Shown: positions 33,129 to 42,423, counted from the first letter of the stretch. The stretch is 64,000 nucleotides of DNA from Streptomyces sp. AC512_CC834 (GCF_019049325.1 NZ_JAGMUO010000130.1:160467-224466), one strand, 5' to 3'. Notes: a model not told the origin generated them from the letters alone. Program-made: numbers and translations.

Positions 33129-34718
33129 CTAGTCGCCCACCCGGCTGCGCCCCACCACGTCGTCCACCCCACCCGCGGGCGTCGGGATCGCAGCCGCCGC
33201 GCCGGAGGCGTCGCCGTCCCCGTCCCCGTCCGTGTTGACCTGCTCGATGATCGCGAGCCGCTCCGGGGTGTCCTCCGGCTTGAGGTAGCCGACCAGGATG
33301 TACAGCACCAGCGAGACCGCCAGCGGGATGGACACCTGGTACTCCAGGGGGACCCCGCCCTCGACGTTCCAGTTGATCGGGTAGTTGACCAGCCAGAAGG
33401 CGACCAGGCCCAGCCCCCAGCTCGTGAGCGCGGCCGTCGGGCCCGAGCGGCGGAAGGGCCGCAGCAGACCGAGCATCATCGGGATGGCGATCGGTCCCAT
33501 CAGCCCGGCGACCCACTTGATGACGACGGTGATGATGTCCTTGAACGTCGGCGAGTCGACCTGCGTCGCCACCGCCATCGAAAGACCCAGGAAGATCACC
33601 GTCGTCACCCGCGCCGCCAGCAGCCCGGACCGCTGCCCCCAGCCCCGCGCCCGCTTCGACAGTACGGGCGCCACGTCACGGGTGAACACGGCCGCGATCG
33701 CGTTGGCGTCGGAGGAGCACATGGCCATGGTGTGCGAGAAGAAGCCGACGACGACCAGGCCGAGCAGCCCGTGCGGCAGCAACTGCTCGGTCATCAGGGC
33801 GTAGGAGTCGGAACCGTCCGCCTTCTGCGACTCCACCAGCAGCGGCGACATCCACATCGGGAAGAACAGCACCACCGGCCAGATCAGCCACACCACCGCC
33901 GACAGCCGTGCCGAGCGTTCGGCCTCGCGGGCGTTGGAGGTGGCCATGTAGCGCTGGGCCTGGTTGAGCATGCCGCCGTTGTACTCGAAGAGCTTGATGA
34001 AGAGGAAGGCGAGCAGGAACACCGTTCCGTACGGGCCGACCAGCGGTTTGCCGTGGCCCTGGAGGGCGGGCTCGTCCCAGACGCCGAAGAAGCCGCCGTG
34101 GTCGCCGAGTTCCATGACGACGGTCACGAACATCGCGACGCCGGCGAGCAACTGGATGATGAACTGGCCCAGCTCGGTCAGCGCGTCCGCCCACAGGCCG
34201 CCGATGGTGCAGTAGAAGGCCGTGATGACGCCGGTGATCAGGATGCCCTGGTTCAGTGACATACCGGTGAAGACCGACAGGAGGGTGGCGATGGCCGCCC
34301 ACTTCGCGGCCACGTCCACGATCTTCAGCAGCATGCCCGACCAGGCCAGCGCCTGCTGGGTGGGCAGGTTGTACCGGTTCTTCAGGTACTCAAGGGGAGA
34401 GGCCACGTGCAGCCGTGAGCGGAGCCGGTTGATGCGCGGCGCGAACAGCTTGGAGCCGATGGCGACGCCGAGCGCGATGGGGAACGACCACGTCACGAAG
34501 GACGTGACGCCGTACGTGTAGGCGATGCCCGCGTACCCGGTGAACATCACCGCGCTGTAGCCGGACATGTGGTGCGAGATGCCGGACAGCCACCAGGGCA
34601 TCTTGCCGCCGGCCGTGAAGAAGTCGCTGACGTTGCCCACACGTTTGTGCGACCAGACGCCGATCGCCACCATGACGGCGAAGTAGCCGATGAGCACGGA
34701 CCAGTCGAGACCGTTCAT
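33129..34718 (-). CDS. Sodium:solute symporter (SSS family)
   Basis: 529 residues with about 13 hydrophobic helices. SSS landmarks: a short periplasmic N-terminus, then WSVLIGYFAVMVAIGVWSHKR, ADFFTAGGKMPWWLSGISHHMSGYSAVMFTGYAG (the canonical GG...W..GxS...S patch near TM2), and QRYMATSNAREAERSARL in the middle loop. It couples import of a solute (sugar, carboxylate, amino acid or similar) to sodium. The C-terminal cytoplasmic tail is acidic and Ala rich. Start ATG 34718 follows ggaaggggg. Substrate unknown. Confidence 0.9.
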   Translation of the reverse strand: MNGLDWSVLIGYFAVMVAIGVWSHKRVGNVSDFFTAGGKMPWWLSGISHHMSGYSAVMFTGYAGIAYTYGVTSFVTWSFPIALGVAIGSKLFAPRINRLRSRLHVASPLEYLKNRYNLPTQQALAWSGMLLKIVDVAAKWAAIATLLSVFTGMSLNQGILITGVITAFYCTIGGLWADALTELGQFIIQLLAGVAMFVTVVMELGDHGGFFGVWDEPALQGHGKPLVGPYGTVFLLAFLFIKLFEYNGGMLNQAQRYMATSNAREAERSARLSAVVWLIWPVVLFFPMWMSPLLVESQKADGSDSYALMTEQLLPHGLLGLVVVGFFSHTMAMCSSDANAIAAVFTRDVAPVLSKRARGWGQRSGLLAARVTTVIFLGLSMAVATQVDSPTFKDIITVVIKWVAGLMGPIAIPMMLGLLRPFRRSGPTAALTSWGLGLVAFWLVNYPINWNVEGGVPLEYQVSIPLAVSLVLYILVGYLKPEDTPERLAIIEQVNTDGDGDGDASGAAAAIPTPAGGVDDVVGRSRVGD

Positions 34719-34953
34719 GTGCCCCCTTCCGGGGTCCGCCTTGTGAACTCCGCTCAGCCGGTTGACACTTCGCGAGAGCGGAGTTGGAGCGAGGCAGGGC
34801 GAGACAGGGCGCGAAGTGCCCGCTCATCGTGGTTGCGTCGACGCGGGCACGACAAGGAAGGGGAAGGTCAAGAGGGGGTAAAAATGTTCGGCTTACTGAC
34901 CTCGGTTCACCTACATGAACAACCTGAACGCCCTCGGGAGTGCGTCCGCCGGG

Positions 34954-36924
34954 CTACTTCAGCTCCTCCGGGCACGGCGTGCCCCGCTGCAGCCCGTACG
35001 GCGCGGCCAGCCGGTACGTGCCCTCCTTCGGGGCGAGCAGCCACGTCCACTTGTCGCCCTCCGCGGTCTCCTCCGTCTCCGTCACACAGCCGTTGACGTT
35101 GTCGAACGTCTTCGGCGTGCCCTCCGGAGCGTTCTTGGAGGCCTCCGTCTCCTGGGGCGCCTCGAGCTTGTTGCCCTCCGCGTCGACGAGGCTCAGCCAC
35201 GGCGAGTACGGCATCCGGACCAGGATCCGGCCCGGCTCCTTCACGTCGATCGTCCACTCGCCCTGCTCGGCGCGCTGGACCTCCGCGTGCGGCTCCGCCA
35301 GTGGAGTCGGGTTGGTCACCTGGAAAAGCTGCCAGTTGGCGTCGCCCCAGACCTGCTTCAGATACGGCATGCCCCGCTGCACCAGCTCCCGCTCGCGCTG
35401 GCCGCCGTCGCCGTCCGGCTCGCCCTTGGGCAGCACCACGAAGTGCACGGCCCACCGCTGCAGCCACTCGTGGTAGTTCGCCGAGTTGAGCGTGTCGTCG
35501 TAGAAGAGGGGGTTGCGTTCCATGTCGGCCTGGCGGTTCCAGCCGCGCGCCAGGTTCACGTACGGCGCGAGCGCCGAGGCCTCCCGGTGCGAGCGGGCCG
35601 GCACGACCTCCACCCTGCCGCGCTCGGCGCCGACCTCCTGGAGCTCGTTCACCAGCGGCGCCAGCTCGCGCGCCCAGGAGGCGGCCGGCTGGGTGTGGAT
35701 GATGTCGTCGGCCGACTTGAAGCCGATCCAGCCCACGAAGCCGACGAGCGAGACCACCAGCGCGTACCACTTGCGCGACTTCGGCACAGTGAACGGCAGC
35801 GCCGCCACCAGAGCCACCCCGGCGAAGAGCATCGCCAGGCGCGTGATGTTGGAGCCGATCTGGGAGCTGATCAGCCAGACCAGCAGCACGGACAGGCCGT
35901 AGACCGCCGACGTGATCCGTACGGTCGTCCAGGTGCGCGGCACGAACGCGTACACCAGGCCCGCGTACAGGATCGGCAGGACCGCCGAACCGAAGGCCAT
36001 CGGCTGTGTGCCGGAGAAGGGGAACAGCCAGGCCGACAGCCCCACGACCGCGCTCGGCGCCAGCCCCAGCGACCAGGCGCCTGGCCGCCGCTTCTGGAGG
36101 AACAGGGCCACCGCCACCAGGCCCACGAACAGACCGGCGACCGGCGAGGACATCGTGGACAGCGCGGCCAGCGGCGCCGCGCACAGCCCCTTGGCCCAGC
36201 GCTCGTGCCGCCAGCGGTACGGCCAGCAGAACACCGCCGCGACCGCGCCGAGACCGAACATCATGCCGAGACCGAACGTCACCCGCCCCGACGCCGCGTT
36301 GCCCAGCAGCCCGAACAGGCCCGCCAGCGACGCCCACAGCGGATTGCGGACCACCCGGCTGCGGATCAGGATCATCGTCAGCAGCCCGGCCGACAGCGTC
36401 CCCGCGATCATCATCGTGGTCCGCACGCCGAGCACCGACATCAGATACGGCGAGACCACGCTGTACGACACCGGGTGCATGCCGCCGTACCAGGCGAGGT
36501 TGTACGCCGAGTCCGGGTGCCGGCCGACGAACTCCGCCCACGCGTCCTGCGCCGCGAGGTCACCGCCACCGTTCGCGAACGTGAAGAACCAGGCGATGTG
36601 AAGGACCCCTGCCAGGGCCGTCACGGACAGCACGGGGTGGCGCAGCATGCGCTCGCGCAGGGCCAGGAACGCGGCGTTCACCGCCGACGGCGCCTTCGGC
36701 TCGCCGGCGTCCGCCGGCTCACGTCCGCCGCCCTTCGGGCCGTGACCGGCTCGCCCGCTCTCCGTACTCTCCGTACTCTCCGTACTCTCCGGGGTCTCCG
36801 TACTCTCCGAGCGCTCCGCGTCGTCCCCGCGGGGTGCGGGCACGCGTGGTCGCGGACCGGCACCCGGGTCGGCTCCCGGGCCCGGATCGGCGTCGTCGGC
36901 GCGTGTCGGCTCCGCAGTGGCCAC
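34954..36924 (-). CDS. Large multi-pass membrane protein with a C-terminal soluble domain
   Basis: 656 residues from GTG 36924 after ggggag. The first 110 residues are charged and disordered, including an EST-type repeat (STESTEST) encoded by a microsatellite at 36762-36790. About eleven hydrophobic helices fill 125-480 (AGVLHIAWFFTFANGGG through ALVVSLVGFVGWIGF). The last 220 residues are soluble and extracytoplasmic (YVNLARGWNRQADMERNPLFYDDTLN ... HFVVLPKG). The layout resembles polytopic membrane glycosyltransferase-like or MFS-annotated Streptomyces proteins. No catalytic motif is recognisable, and function is unknown. Confidence 0.7.
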   Translation of the reverse strand: MATAEPTRADDADPGPGADPGAGPRPRVPAPRGDDAERSESTETPESTESTESTESGRAGHGPKGGGREPADAGEPKAPSAVNAAFLALRERMLRHPVLSVTALAGVLHIAWFFTFANGGGDLAAQDAWAEFVGRHPDSAYNLAWYGGMHPVSYSVVSPYLMSVLGVRTTMMIAGTLSAGLLTMILIRSRVVRNPLWASLAGLFGLLGNAASGRVTFGLGMMFGLGAVAAVFCWPYRWRHERWAKGLCAAPLAALSTMSSPVAGLFVGLVAVALFLQKRRPGAWSLGLAPSAVVGLSAWLFPFSGTQPMAFGSAVLPILYAGLVYAFVPRTWTTVRITSAVYGLSVLLVWLISSQIGSNITRLAMLFAGVALVAALPFTVPKSRKWYALVVSLVGFVGWIGFKSADDIIHTQPAASWARELAPLVNELQEVGAERGRVEVVPARSHREASALAPYVNLARGWNRQADMERNPLFYDDTLNSANYHEWLQRWAVHFVVLPKGEPDGDGGQRERELVQRGMPYLKQVWGDANWQLFQVTNPTPLAEPHAEVQRAEQGEWTIDVKEPGRILVRMPYSPWLSLVDAEGNKLEAPQETEASKNAPEGTPKTFDNVNGCVTETEETAEGDKWTWLLAPKEGTYRLAAPYGLQRGTPCPEELK

Positions 36925-37090
36925 CTGAAGGCACTCCCCGTGTCCCGTCTTCTTCCTTGGGCCGGATCCCGTTCCCGCGACCGGCGACCTGCCCCGTTTC
37001 GTGACGCTAGCACGCACGCCCGCACCGTGGCTTCCTCCCTTTCGGGACCCCACGGGAGCTACCCGCACCCTTCCGGCACCATCGAGGATG

Positions 37091-37128
37091 CGAACGCCCC
37101 CGCGGCCGGGTGGCCGCGGGGGCGTTCG
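37091..37128 (-). terminator. Perfect 17-bp stem terminator
   Basis: Arms cgaacgcccccgcggcc (37091-37107) and ggccgcgggggcgttcg (37112-37128) around a 4-nt loop, just after the D,D-carboxypeptidase stop codon. Confidence 0.85.
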
Positions 37129-37163
37129 GGGCGGGTCGGCGGTCGGCCCGGAAGGGCCGACGG

Positions 37164-39821
37164 TCAGCCCAGGCGGGTCAGCTTGTCCGTGAAGCCGGGC
37201 TCGACGAGGTCGTCCCGCAGCGCCACCGGCACCTTCACCGCGCCGCTGGTGCCGCCGTCGCCGACCGTGAGGGTGCCGACCTTGGTACCGGCCTTCGCCG
37301 TGTGCGGCACATCGTCCGCGTCGAAGGTCAGCTTCACGGTCAGTCCGCCCCAGCCGACGGCCTTGACGTCCTTCGTGGCGACGACCGGCGTGCGGCCGCC
37401 GAGACCGTCGTCGACGTACCCGACGACGGTCCCCTTCTTCAGGATCGTCGACGACTTCAGGGCGTCCTGCGCGGCCCGGATCAGCTTGTCGCTGGAGTCC
37501 AGGGCGGCGGCGAGGATCCCCTCGCCGACGTCCGGCTGGCGCACCACGGCCCCGACGATGGTGCGGGTCTCTCCGCCGATCTCCTTCTTCGCCGCGAAGA
37601 CGAGGTTGCCGAGGGCGGAGGTGGTGGTGCCGGTCTTGATGCCGACGACGCCGTTGTGGCCGACCAGTTGGTTCCAGTTGGGGTGGTTGACGCCCTTGTA
37701 GTCGTCGTACGACATCATCGCGGCGACCTCCCGGAACGCGGGCGCCTTCATGGCTTCCTTGGCCAGCTTCACCTGGTCCGCGGCCGTGCTCACCGTCGTG
37801 TTGTTCAGCCCCGACGGGTCGGTGTACGTCGTGTTGGTCATGCCGAGGTCCTTGGCGGCGGCGTTCATCTTCGCCACGAACGCCTTCTCGGACCCCGCGT
37901 CCCAGCGGGCCAGCAGCCGCGCCACGTTGTTCGCGGAAGCGATCAGGATGGCCTTCAGGGCCTCGCGCTGGGAGATCGAGTCACCGGCGTAGACGTGGAC
38001 GGTCGACTCGTCGCCCGCGTCCGACTCGTCCTCCGCCACCTGGTCGATCTTGATCTTCGGGCCCCCGGCGCCGCTCTTCAGCGGGTGGTCGCGCAGGATG
38101 ACGTACGCGGTCATGACCTTGGCCACACTCGCGATCGGCACGGGCTTCTGGTCGCCGGACGAGCCGAACGTGCCGATGCCCTGCACGTCGAGCGCGGCCT
38201 GCCCGCTGGACGGCCACGGCAGCTCCGGCTTGGCCCCGTCGAACGTGAAGCTGTCCTCCGCCGTCAGGTCGAGCGTCGGCGCGGGCAGCGAGCGCATGGA
38301 CTGCGCGACGCCGAAGACGATCAGCAGCAGGACGACCAGCGGCGTCCAGATCTTGACCCGGCGCACCGTCGTCCGCAGCGGGGTCTCCGGGGGCGGCGGG
38401 GTGTTCGTCAGCTCCGCCAGCAGATCCAGCGGCGGCTTGGGCGGCAACGGCTGCTGGGTGGTCCGGTCGGGCCCGACGTGCGATACGGCGGCGGTGGTCC
38501 CGGTACGGGGCTTCTTCGGGGCCTTGGGGGCCTCGGACGGCGGCGTCGGGGCCTGGGGCGTCTGGGGGGCCGCCTGGGCAGCCTTGGCCGCCTGGGGCGG
38601 CTTCGGGGGCTTGCGGGTCGACGGGTCGTCCGGGTGTCGCAGCGCCACGAACTTGCTGGTCCGCTCGGCATCGCCCTCGGACCGTGGCGCCTTCTCGGAC
38701 GCGGCGGCGGCGTCGCCCAGCTTCAGCATGGTCGTCGGCTGATCAACACCGGGCTTGGCGGGCCGCAGCGACTTGAACACAGCAGTGGGCTGATCGACCC
38801 GCGGCTTCTCACCCCCGTCGGCACCATCCTCGGAGTCCGAGCCGGAGCCGGAGTCCGAGTCGGAGGCCGTGTCCGGCGTGGAGTCGTCCGATGCTTCGTC
38901 CGACGTCGACCCCGAGTCGGCTGCCGCGCTGCCGCCCCGGCCGGAGTCCGTCTCCGCGTCCGGGTCCGTGCCGGAGCCCGCGTCCGAGCCCGAGCCCGCG
39001 TCCGAGCCCGAGGCCGTGTCCGGCGTGGAGTCGTCCGATGCTTCGTCCGACGTCGACCCCGAGTCGGCTGCCGCGCTGCCGCCCCGGCCGGAGTCCGTCT
39101 CCGCGTCCGGGTCCGTGCCGGAGCCGGAGGCCGTGTCCGGCGCGGAGTCCGAAGCTACGTCCGCGTCCGCATCGGCGTCCGTGTCCGAGCCCGGCTTCGA
39201 GTCTGAGGCGGAGTCTGCGGCCGGGTCCGTGGCGGAGTCGCTGTCGGCCTCCTCGCGCTGCTCGGCGTCCCGCTGAGGGCCGTTCGGCTCGTCCCCGGGC
39301 TCCCCGGCCTCCTCGGGCCCCTCGGTGCCCTCAGGTGCGTCTGCGCCGTCGCTCCCCGCGTCATCGAGTCGCGCGTTGGCCGCGGCTCGCTCGTCCGCGG
39401 TGGCCACCCAGGCCGCGACGGCGTCCCGCAGTCGGCCGTCTTTGCCCTCGGACGCGTCGGACTTCTCCGACTTCTCGGACGTGTCCGACGTATCGGCCGC
39501 CTCGGCCGCCTCGGGGTCGGCGGACGTCCCTGACGGCTCGGCGGCGTCCTCCGAACCGGCGTCCGCGGCCTCCGCATCCGCTTCCGTATCCGCGTCGGCC
39601 TCTGCCTCGGCCTCCGTTTCGCGGACCGACAGCACACGCGTCGCCGTGTCGACGCCGCCACGGGACCCGCCGGCCCGCTTCTCGTGTGCCACCGCCAGCC
39701 GCGGATCACGCGGCTCGCTCGCCTCGGTCCTGGCTTCGGGAACCGGACCCGCGCTCCCCGACGTCGGTTCTTCCGACGACTCGCGCTGCTGCTTCGAACT
39801 GTCGGGGGACTCGCCCGCCAC
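37164..39821 (-). CDS. D-alanyl-D-alanine carboxypeptidase with a long acidic cytoplasmic tail
   Basis: 885 residues from GTG 39821, five nucleotides after a ggaggagg ribosome site; an upstream in-frame ATG at 39881 is less well placed. Residues 1-480 are intrinsically disordered and rich in Glu, Asp, Ser and Ala, with a 49-residue in-frame duplication. One TM helix (VKIWTPLVVLLLIVFGVAQ) is at about 488-510. The rest is a penicillin-binding class-A carboxypeptidase domain: SVAK (Ser about 560), SANN and GIKTGTT. It trims the terminal D-Ala from peptidoglycan. From memory, its S. coelicolor counterpart is linked to spore wall maturation. Confidence 0.9.
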   Translation of the reverse strand: MAGESPDSSKQQRESSEEPTSGSAGPVPEARTEASEPRDPRLAVAHEKRAGGSRGGVDTATRVLSVRETEAEAEADADTEADAEAADAGSEDAAEPSGTSADPEAAEAADTSDTSEKSEKSDASEGKDGRLRDAVAAWVATADERAAANARLDDAGSDGADAPEGTEGPEEAGEPGDEPNGPQRDAEQREEADSDSATDPAADSASDSKPGSDTDADADADVASDSAPDTASGSGTDPDAETDSGRGGSAAADSGSTSDEASDDSTPDTASGSDAGSGSDAGSGTDPDAETDSGRGGSAAADSGSTSDEASDDSTPDTASDSDSGSGSDSEDGADGGEKPRVDQPTAVFKSLRPAKPGVDQPTTMLKLGDAAAASEKAPRSEGDAERTSKFVALRHPDDPSTRKPPKPPQAAKAAQAAPQTPQAPTPPSEAPKAPKKPRTGTTAAVSHVGPDRTTQQPLPPKPPLDLLAELTNTPPPPETPLRTTVRRVKIWTPLVVLLLIVFGVAQSMRSLPAPTLDLTAEDSFTFDGAKPELPWPSSGQAALDVQGIGTFGSSGDQKPVPIASVAKVMTAYVILRDHPLKSGAGGPKIKIDQVAEDESDAGDESTVHVYAGDSISQREALKAILIASANNVARLLARWDAGSEKAFVAKMNAAAKDLGMTNTTYTDPSGLNNTTVSTAADQVKLAKEAMKAPAFREVAAMMSYDDYKGVNHPNWNQLVGHNGVVGIKTGTTTSALGNLVFAAKKEIGGETRTIVGAVVRQPDVGEGILAAALDSSDKLIRAAQDALKSSTILKKGTVVGYVDDGLGGRTPVVATKDVKAVGWGGLTVKLTFDADDVPHTAKAGTKVGTLTVGDGGTSGAVKVPVALRDDLVEPGFTDKLTRLG
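38863..39125. repeat. 116-bp perfect direct repeat inside the carboxypeptidase tail
   Basis: The 116-bp segment 38863-38978 is repeated exactly at 39010-39125, an offset of 147 bp (49 codons), so the reading frame is kept and the acidic Ser/Asp tail is lengthened by one unit. Copy identity suggests a recent or homogenised duplication. Confidence 0.85.
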
Positions 39822-40025
39822 CGATGCCTCCTCCATGCGCCGCACGTCCTGTGCGCGCTGCCGAACCCGTACCGAAACCATTTACCAGTGTCCTGTGTAC
39901 GGGGGGAACCCACGCGGTAGACGAGAACGACATACCTACTGGTTCCACTACGAAGCGGTCACGCACCCTCGACAGACCAATGTGAGAGGGGTCACCCTGT
40001 CTTTCATCCACGCGGGGAGGCATGG

Positions 40026-40769
40026 ATGGGCAGGAGCCGCAGAACACTTCCGGAAGAGCTGCTACTGCTGGCGTTGGACCCGACCACGGGTACCACCGCA
40101 CAGCCGCAGTCGCTCGACCTCGGTCTGGCCGGAGCACAGCTTGTGGAGCTGGCGCTGGCCGGACGGATAGCCCCAGACGGGGATCGTATCGCCGTGGTGG
40201 CCCCACGGCCGACAGGAGATCCAACACTCGACTGCGCGTTGGAGTTGCTGCGAAGGCGTGGCGCTCCCGTACGGGCGGTCAACTGGATTGGCGGACCCCG
40301 CCTGGGGCTGCGCCAGACCTATCTCTCGCATCTGGAGCGATGCGGCATGGTGCATGCCGTGGAGGGCCAGATGTGCGGGGTGCTGCCGACGACGCGCTAC
40401 CAGGCGACGGAGACGGCGATCAGCAGGGAGATCAAGGCCCGTCTCGACTCGGCGATCCGCACCGGCGTCCCGCCGGATCCGCGGACCGCGGCGCTCGCCG
40501 CGCTGGCCCACGCGGTCGGTCTCGGCAAGCACCTCTACCCGGGCAACGAAGGGCGTTCGTCGCGGTCCCGGCTGCGGGACCTCATCAGGCACGACCCCAT
40601 GGGCGGACTGGTGGCGCACGCGGTGATGGACGTCCAGAACGGCGCCGTGGCCCAGCCACGCCGCAGTCCGGCCCCGGGACCGGGTGCCGCCAGGCCGGCC
40701 TCGGAACCCGCTCGCGGTGTTCCGGCGCAACCACGCCACGGATCCATGGCGCGAGCGGTGGCCCACTGA
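40026..40769 (+). CDS. GPP34 (GOLPH3/VPS74-like) family protein
   Basis: 247 residues. The GPP34 pattern is clear: LPEELLLLALDPTTGTT, AGAQLVELALAGRIAPDG, ALELLRRRGAPVRAVNWI, GLRQTYLSHLERCGMVH and the ARLDSAIRTGVPPDPRTAALAALAHAVGL helix block. Eukaryotic GOLPH3/VPS74 bind phosphatidylinositol-4-phosphate and retain glycosyltransferases in the Golgi. Actinobacterial members are unstudied, and binding an anionic lipid at the membrane is a reasonable guess. The C-terminal 40 residues are Pro/Ala rich. ATG 40026 follows ggggagg. It is divergent from the D,D-carboxypeptidase. Confidence 0.88.
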   Translation: MGRSRRTLPEELLLLALDPTTGTTAQPQSLDLGLAGAQLVELALAGRIAPDGDRIAVVAPRPTGDPTLDCALELLRRRGAPVRAVNWIGGPRLGLRQTYLSHLERCGMVHAVEGQMCGVLPTTRYQATETAISREIKARLDSAIRTGVPPDPRTAALAALAHAVGLGKHLYPGNEGRSSRSRLRDLIRHDPMGGLVAHAVMDVQNGAVAQPRRSPAPGPGAARPASEPARGVPAQPRHGSMARAVAH

Positions 40770-40771
40770 GC

Positions 40772-40860
40772 ACCTTGAGCACCTTGAGCACCCTGAACGC
40801 TTGAGCACTCTGAGTACCTGAGCACGCGTACACGCGCAGTACCGCACCGCCGCACCGCCG
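40772..40860. repeat. Short tandem repeats after the GPP34 gene
   Basis: A run based on the 9-mer gagcacctt (three near-exact copies from about 40777), decaying into gagcactct and gagtacct, then a cgcaccgc heptamer run at about 40845-40862. No gene is supported between 40770 and 41120. Confidence 0.6.
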
Positions 40861-40899
40861 CACCGTCAGTCCCCAAGCCCGGTCACGGGAGCCGCAGGT

Positions 40900-40972
40900 C
40901 CGCGCGGGGCGGCGGGGCCGGCCGTACGTCCGGCATGCCCGGGTGACGGCCCGGCCCCGCCGCCCCGCGCGG
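40900..40972. terminator. 22-bp perfect inverted repeat
   Basis: The arm at 40900-40921 (starting ccgcgcggggcggcggggcc) is the exact reverse complement of 40951-40972, with a 29-nt loop. It follows the GPP34 gene and its microsatellite, and probably terminates transcription. Confidence 0.65.
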
Positions 40973-41120
40973 CCGCCTGCGAGGGTGGCGCCCCGAACTG
41001 GCGTGTACGCGGCGCATATCGACCGTTTCCCAGCGGTAGAAAGCACCTTGGTGGCAGTCTGCTCAGCAGCAGATACACAAAGTGGCAAGTACGAGTCACG
41101 CAGCCGGAGGTGCACGTCCC

Positions 41121-41978
41121 GTGGCGTCGAGTGTCAATCCCACCGTAAGGCGGCGTCGGCTGGGCCAGGAGCTGCGCCGGCTCCGTGAGCTCAAGAACAT
41201 GACGGCCGAGGAGGTCGCGGAGCGACTGCTGGTCTCGCAGTCGAAGATCAGCCGCCTGGAGAACGGCCGGCGCAGCATCAGCCAGCGGGACGTCCGTGAC
41301 CTGTGCGGGGTGTACGAGGTCGAGGACCAGCGGATCGTCGACTCGCTGATGCAGATGGCGAAGGACTCGCGCCAGCAGGGCTGGTGGCACGCCTTCGGCG
41401 ACATCCCGTACAGCGTCTACATCGGTCTGGAGACCGACGCGGAGTCGCTGCGCACCTACGAACCCCAGATCATCACGGGCCTGTTGCAGACCCGGGCGTA
41501 CGCCGAGGCGCTCATCCAGGGTGCCCTGCCCGAGACGTCGGTCGCCGACGTCGAGAAACGGGTGCAGGTCCGCATACGGCGCCAGGAGCGCATCTCCGCC
41601 GAGAACAATCCGCTGCGGCTGTGGGTGGTGCTCGACGAGGCCGGCCTGCGCCGCGTGGTGGGCAGCAGGCAGGTGATGCGGGAGCAGTTGGAGCACCTCG
41701 CCGAGATGTCGCAGCTACCGCACATCACCGTGCAGGTGCTGCCGTTCGACGTCGGGGCGCATCCGGGCATCAACGGCCAGTACTCGATCCTGGAGTTCGC
41801 CGACGCGGCCGACTCGAGCGTGGTGTACATCGAGGGCGTCACCAGCGACCTGTACCTGGAGAAGGCGCCTGACGTGCAGAAGTACACGGTGATGTACGAG
41901 CATCTGCGGGCGCAGGCCCTGAACGTGGAGCAGTCGCGGCAGCGCATCGAGGACGTGGCGAAGGAGTACGCGCGCTGA
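41121..41978 (+). CDS. XRE-family regulator with DUF5753
   Basis: 285 residues. GTG 41121 lies 10 bp after cggagg; an earlier GTG at 41082 has no ribosome site. The DNA-binding head (LGQELRRLRELKNMTAEEVAERLLVSQSKISRLENGRRSISQRDVRDL) is at about 12-60. DUF5753 follows: YEPQIITGLLQTRAYAEALIQG, LRLWVVLDEAGLRRVVGSRQVMREQLEHLAEMSQLPHITVQVLPF, ILEFADAADSSVVYIEG. From gene order it corresponds, as I remember, to the XRE/DUF397 pair studied in S. coelicolor as an activator of antibiotic production. Confidence 0.92.
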   Translation: MASSVNPTVRRRRLGQELRRLRELKNMTAEEVAERLLVSQSKISRLENGRRSISQRDVRDLCGVYEVEDQRIVDSLMQMAKDSRQQGWWHAFGDIPYSVYIGLETDAESLRTYEPQIITGLLQTRAYAEALIQGALPETSVADVEKRVQVRIRRQERISAENNPLRLWVVLDEAGLRRVVGSRQVMREQLEHLAEMSQLPHITVQVLPFDVGAHPGINGQYSILEFADAADSSVVYIEGVTSDLYLEKAPDVQKYTVMYEHLRAQALNVEQSRQRIEDVAKEYAR

Positions 41979-42035
41979 CCCGCGCCGACGGGCGGCGGAT
42001 GGTACACCCCTGACTGGCGGCACTGGAAGACTCAC

Positions 42036-42047
42036 CTGGAATATGCC
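42036..42047 (+). promoter_or_regulatory. Shared 12-mer motif upstream of the DUF397 gene
   Basis: ctggaatatgcc, identical to 52-63 at the left edge. In this GC-rich window it stands out as an AT-rich exact match in front of two members of the same gene system, so it may be a promoter element or operator. Confidence 0.4.
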
Positions 42048-42163
42048 ATCCGGTCGAGTGAATGGCTGCTCCGAACGGTGAGGTCAGCGAGTAGCGTCGA
42101 TCACGCCAAAGATCAAGCGTCATTGGCGTGAACCACGCTCAGCGACTCACCATCGGAGCAGAC

Positions 42164-42355
42164 ATGGCAATTCTTCAGGGCGCCCAGGAATCGTGGACCA
42201 AGTCCTCCTACTCCGGAGGAAACGGCGCGTGCGTCGAGGTCAGGTCACCGGTCGTGGCGGCACTCGCCGTCCGTGACTCCAAGGTCCAGCAGGGTCCGGT
42301 CCTGGCCTTCCCCGCCGACGCGTGGACCGCGTTCGTGACCTCGGTCAAGGAGTAG
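42164..42355 (+). CDS. DUF397 protein
   Basis: 63 residues from ATG 42164 (ggag at 42155): WTKSSYSGGNGACVEVRS, ALAVRDSKVQQGPVLAF, AWTAFVTSVKE. Unlike the 27.2-kb pair it has its own 185-bp upstream region after the XRE gene, so it can be expressed separately. It is the partner of the XRE protein encoded at 41121. Confidence 0.93.
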   Translation: MAILQGAQESWTKSSYSGGNGACVEVRSPVVAALAVRDSKVQQGPVLAFPADAWTAFVTSVKE

Positions 42356-42378
42356 CACTCCCAGGAGTGCCGACGGCG

Positions 42379-42419
42379 GAGCCCTCTCGACCAGTTCGCC
42401 GACCTTGCCGAGAGGGCTC
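42379..42419. terminator. Hairpin between DUF397 and MerR genes
   Basis: Arms gagccctctcg (42379-42389) and cgagagggctc (42409-42419), perfect 11 bp, between convergent genes. Confidence 0.75.
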
Positions 42420-42423
42420 TGTC

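Noticed and set aside
34915..37701. 928-codon plus-strand open frame opposite the membrane protein
   Set aside because: Arg/Gln/His-rich composition and no domain. The minus strand has coherent TM helices.
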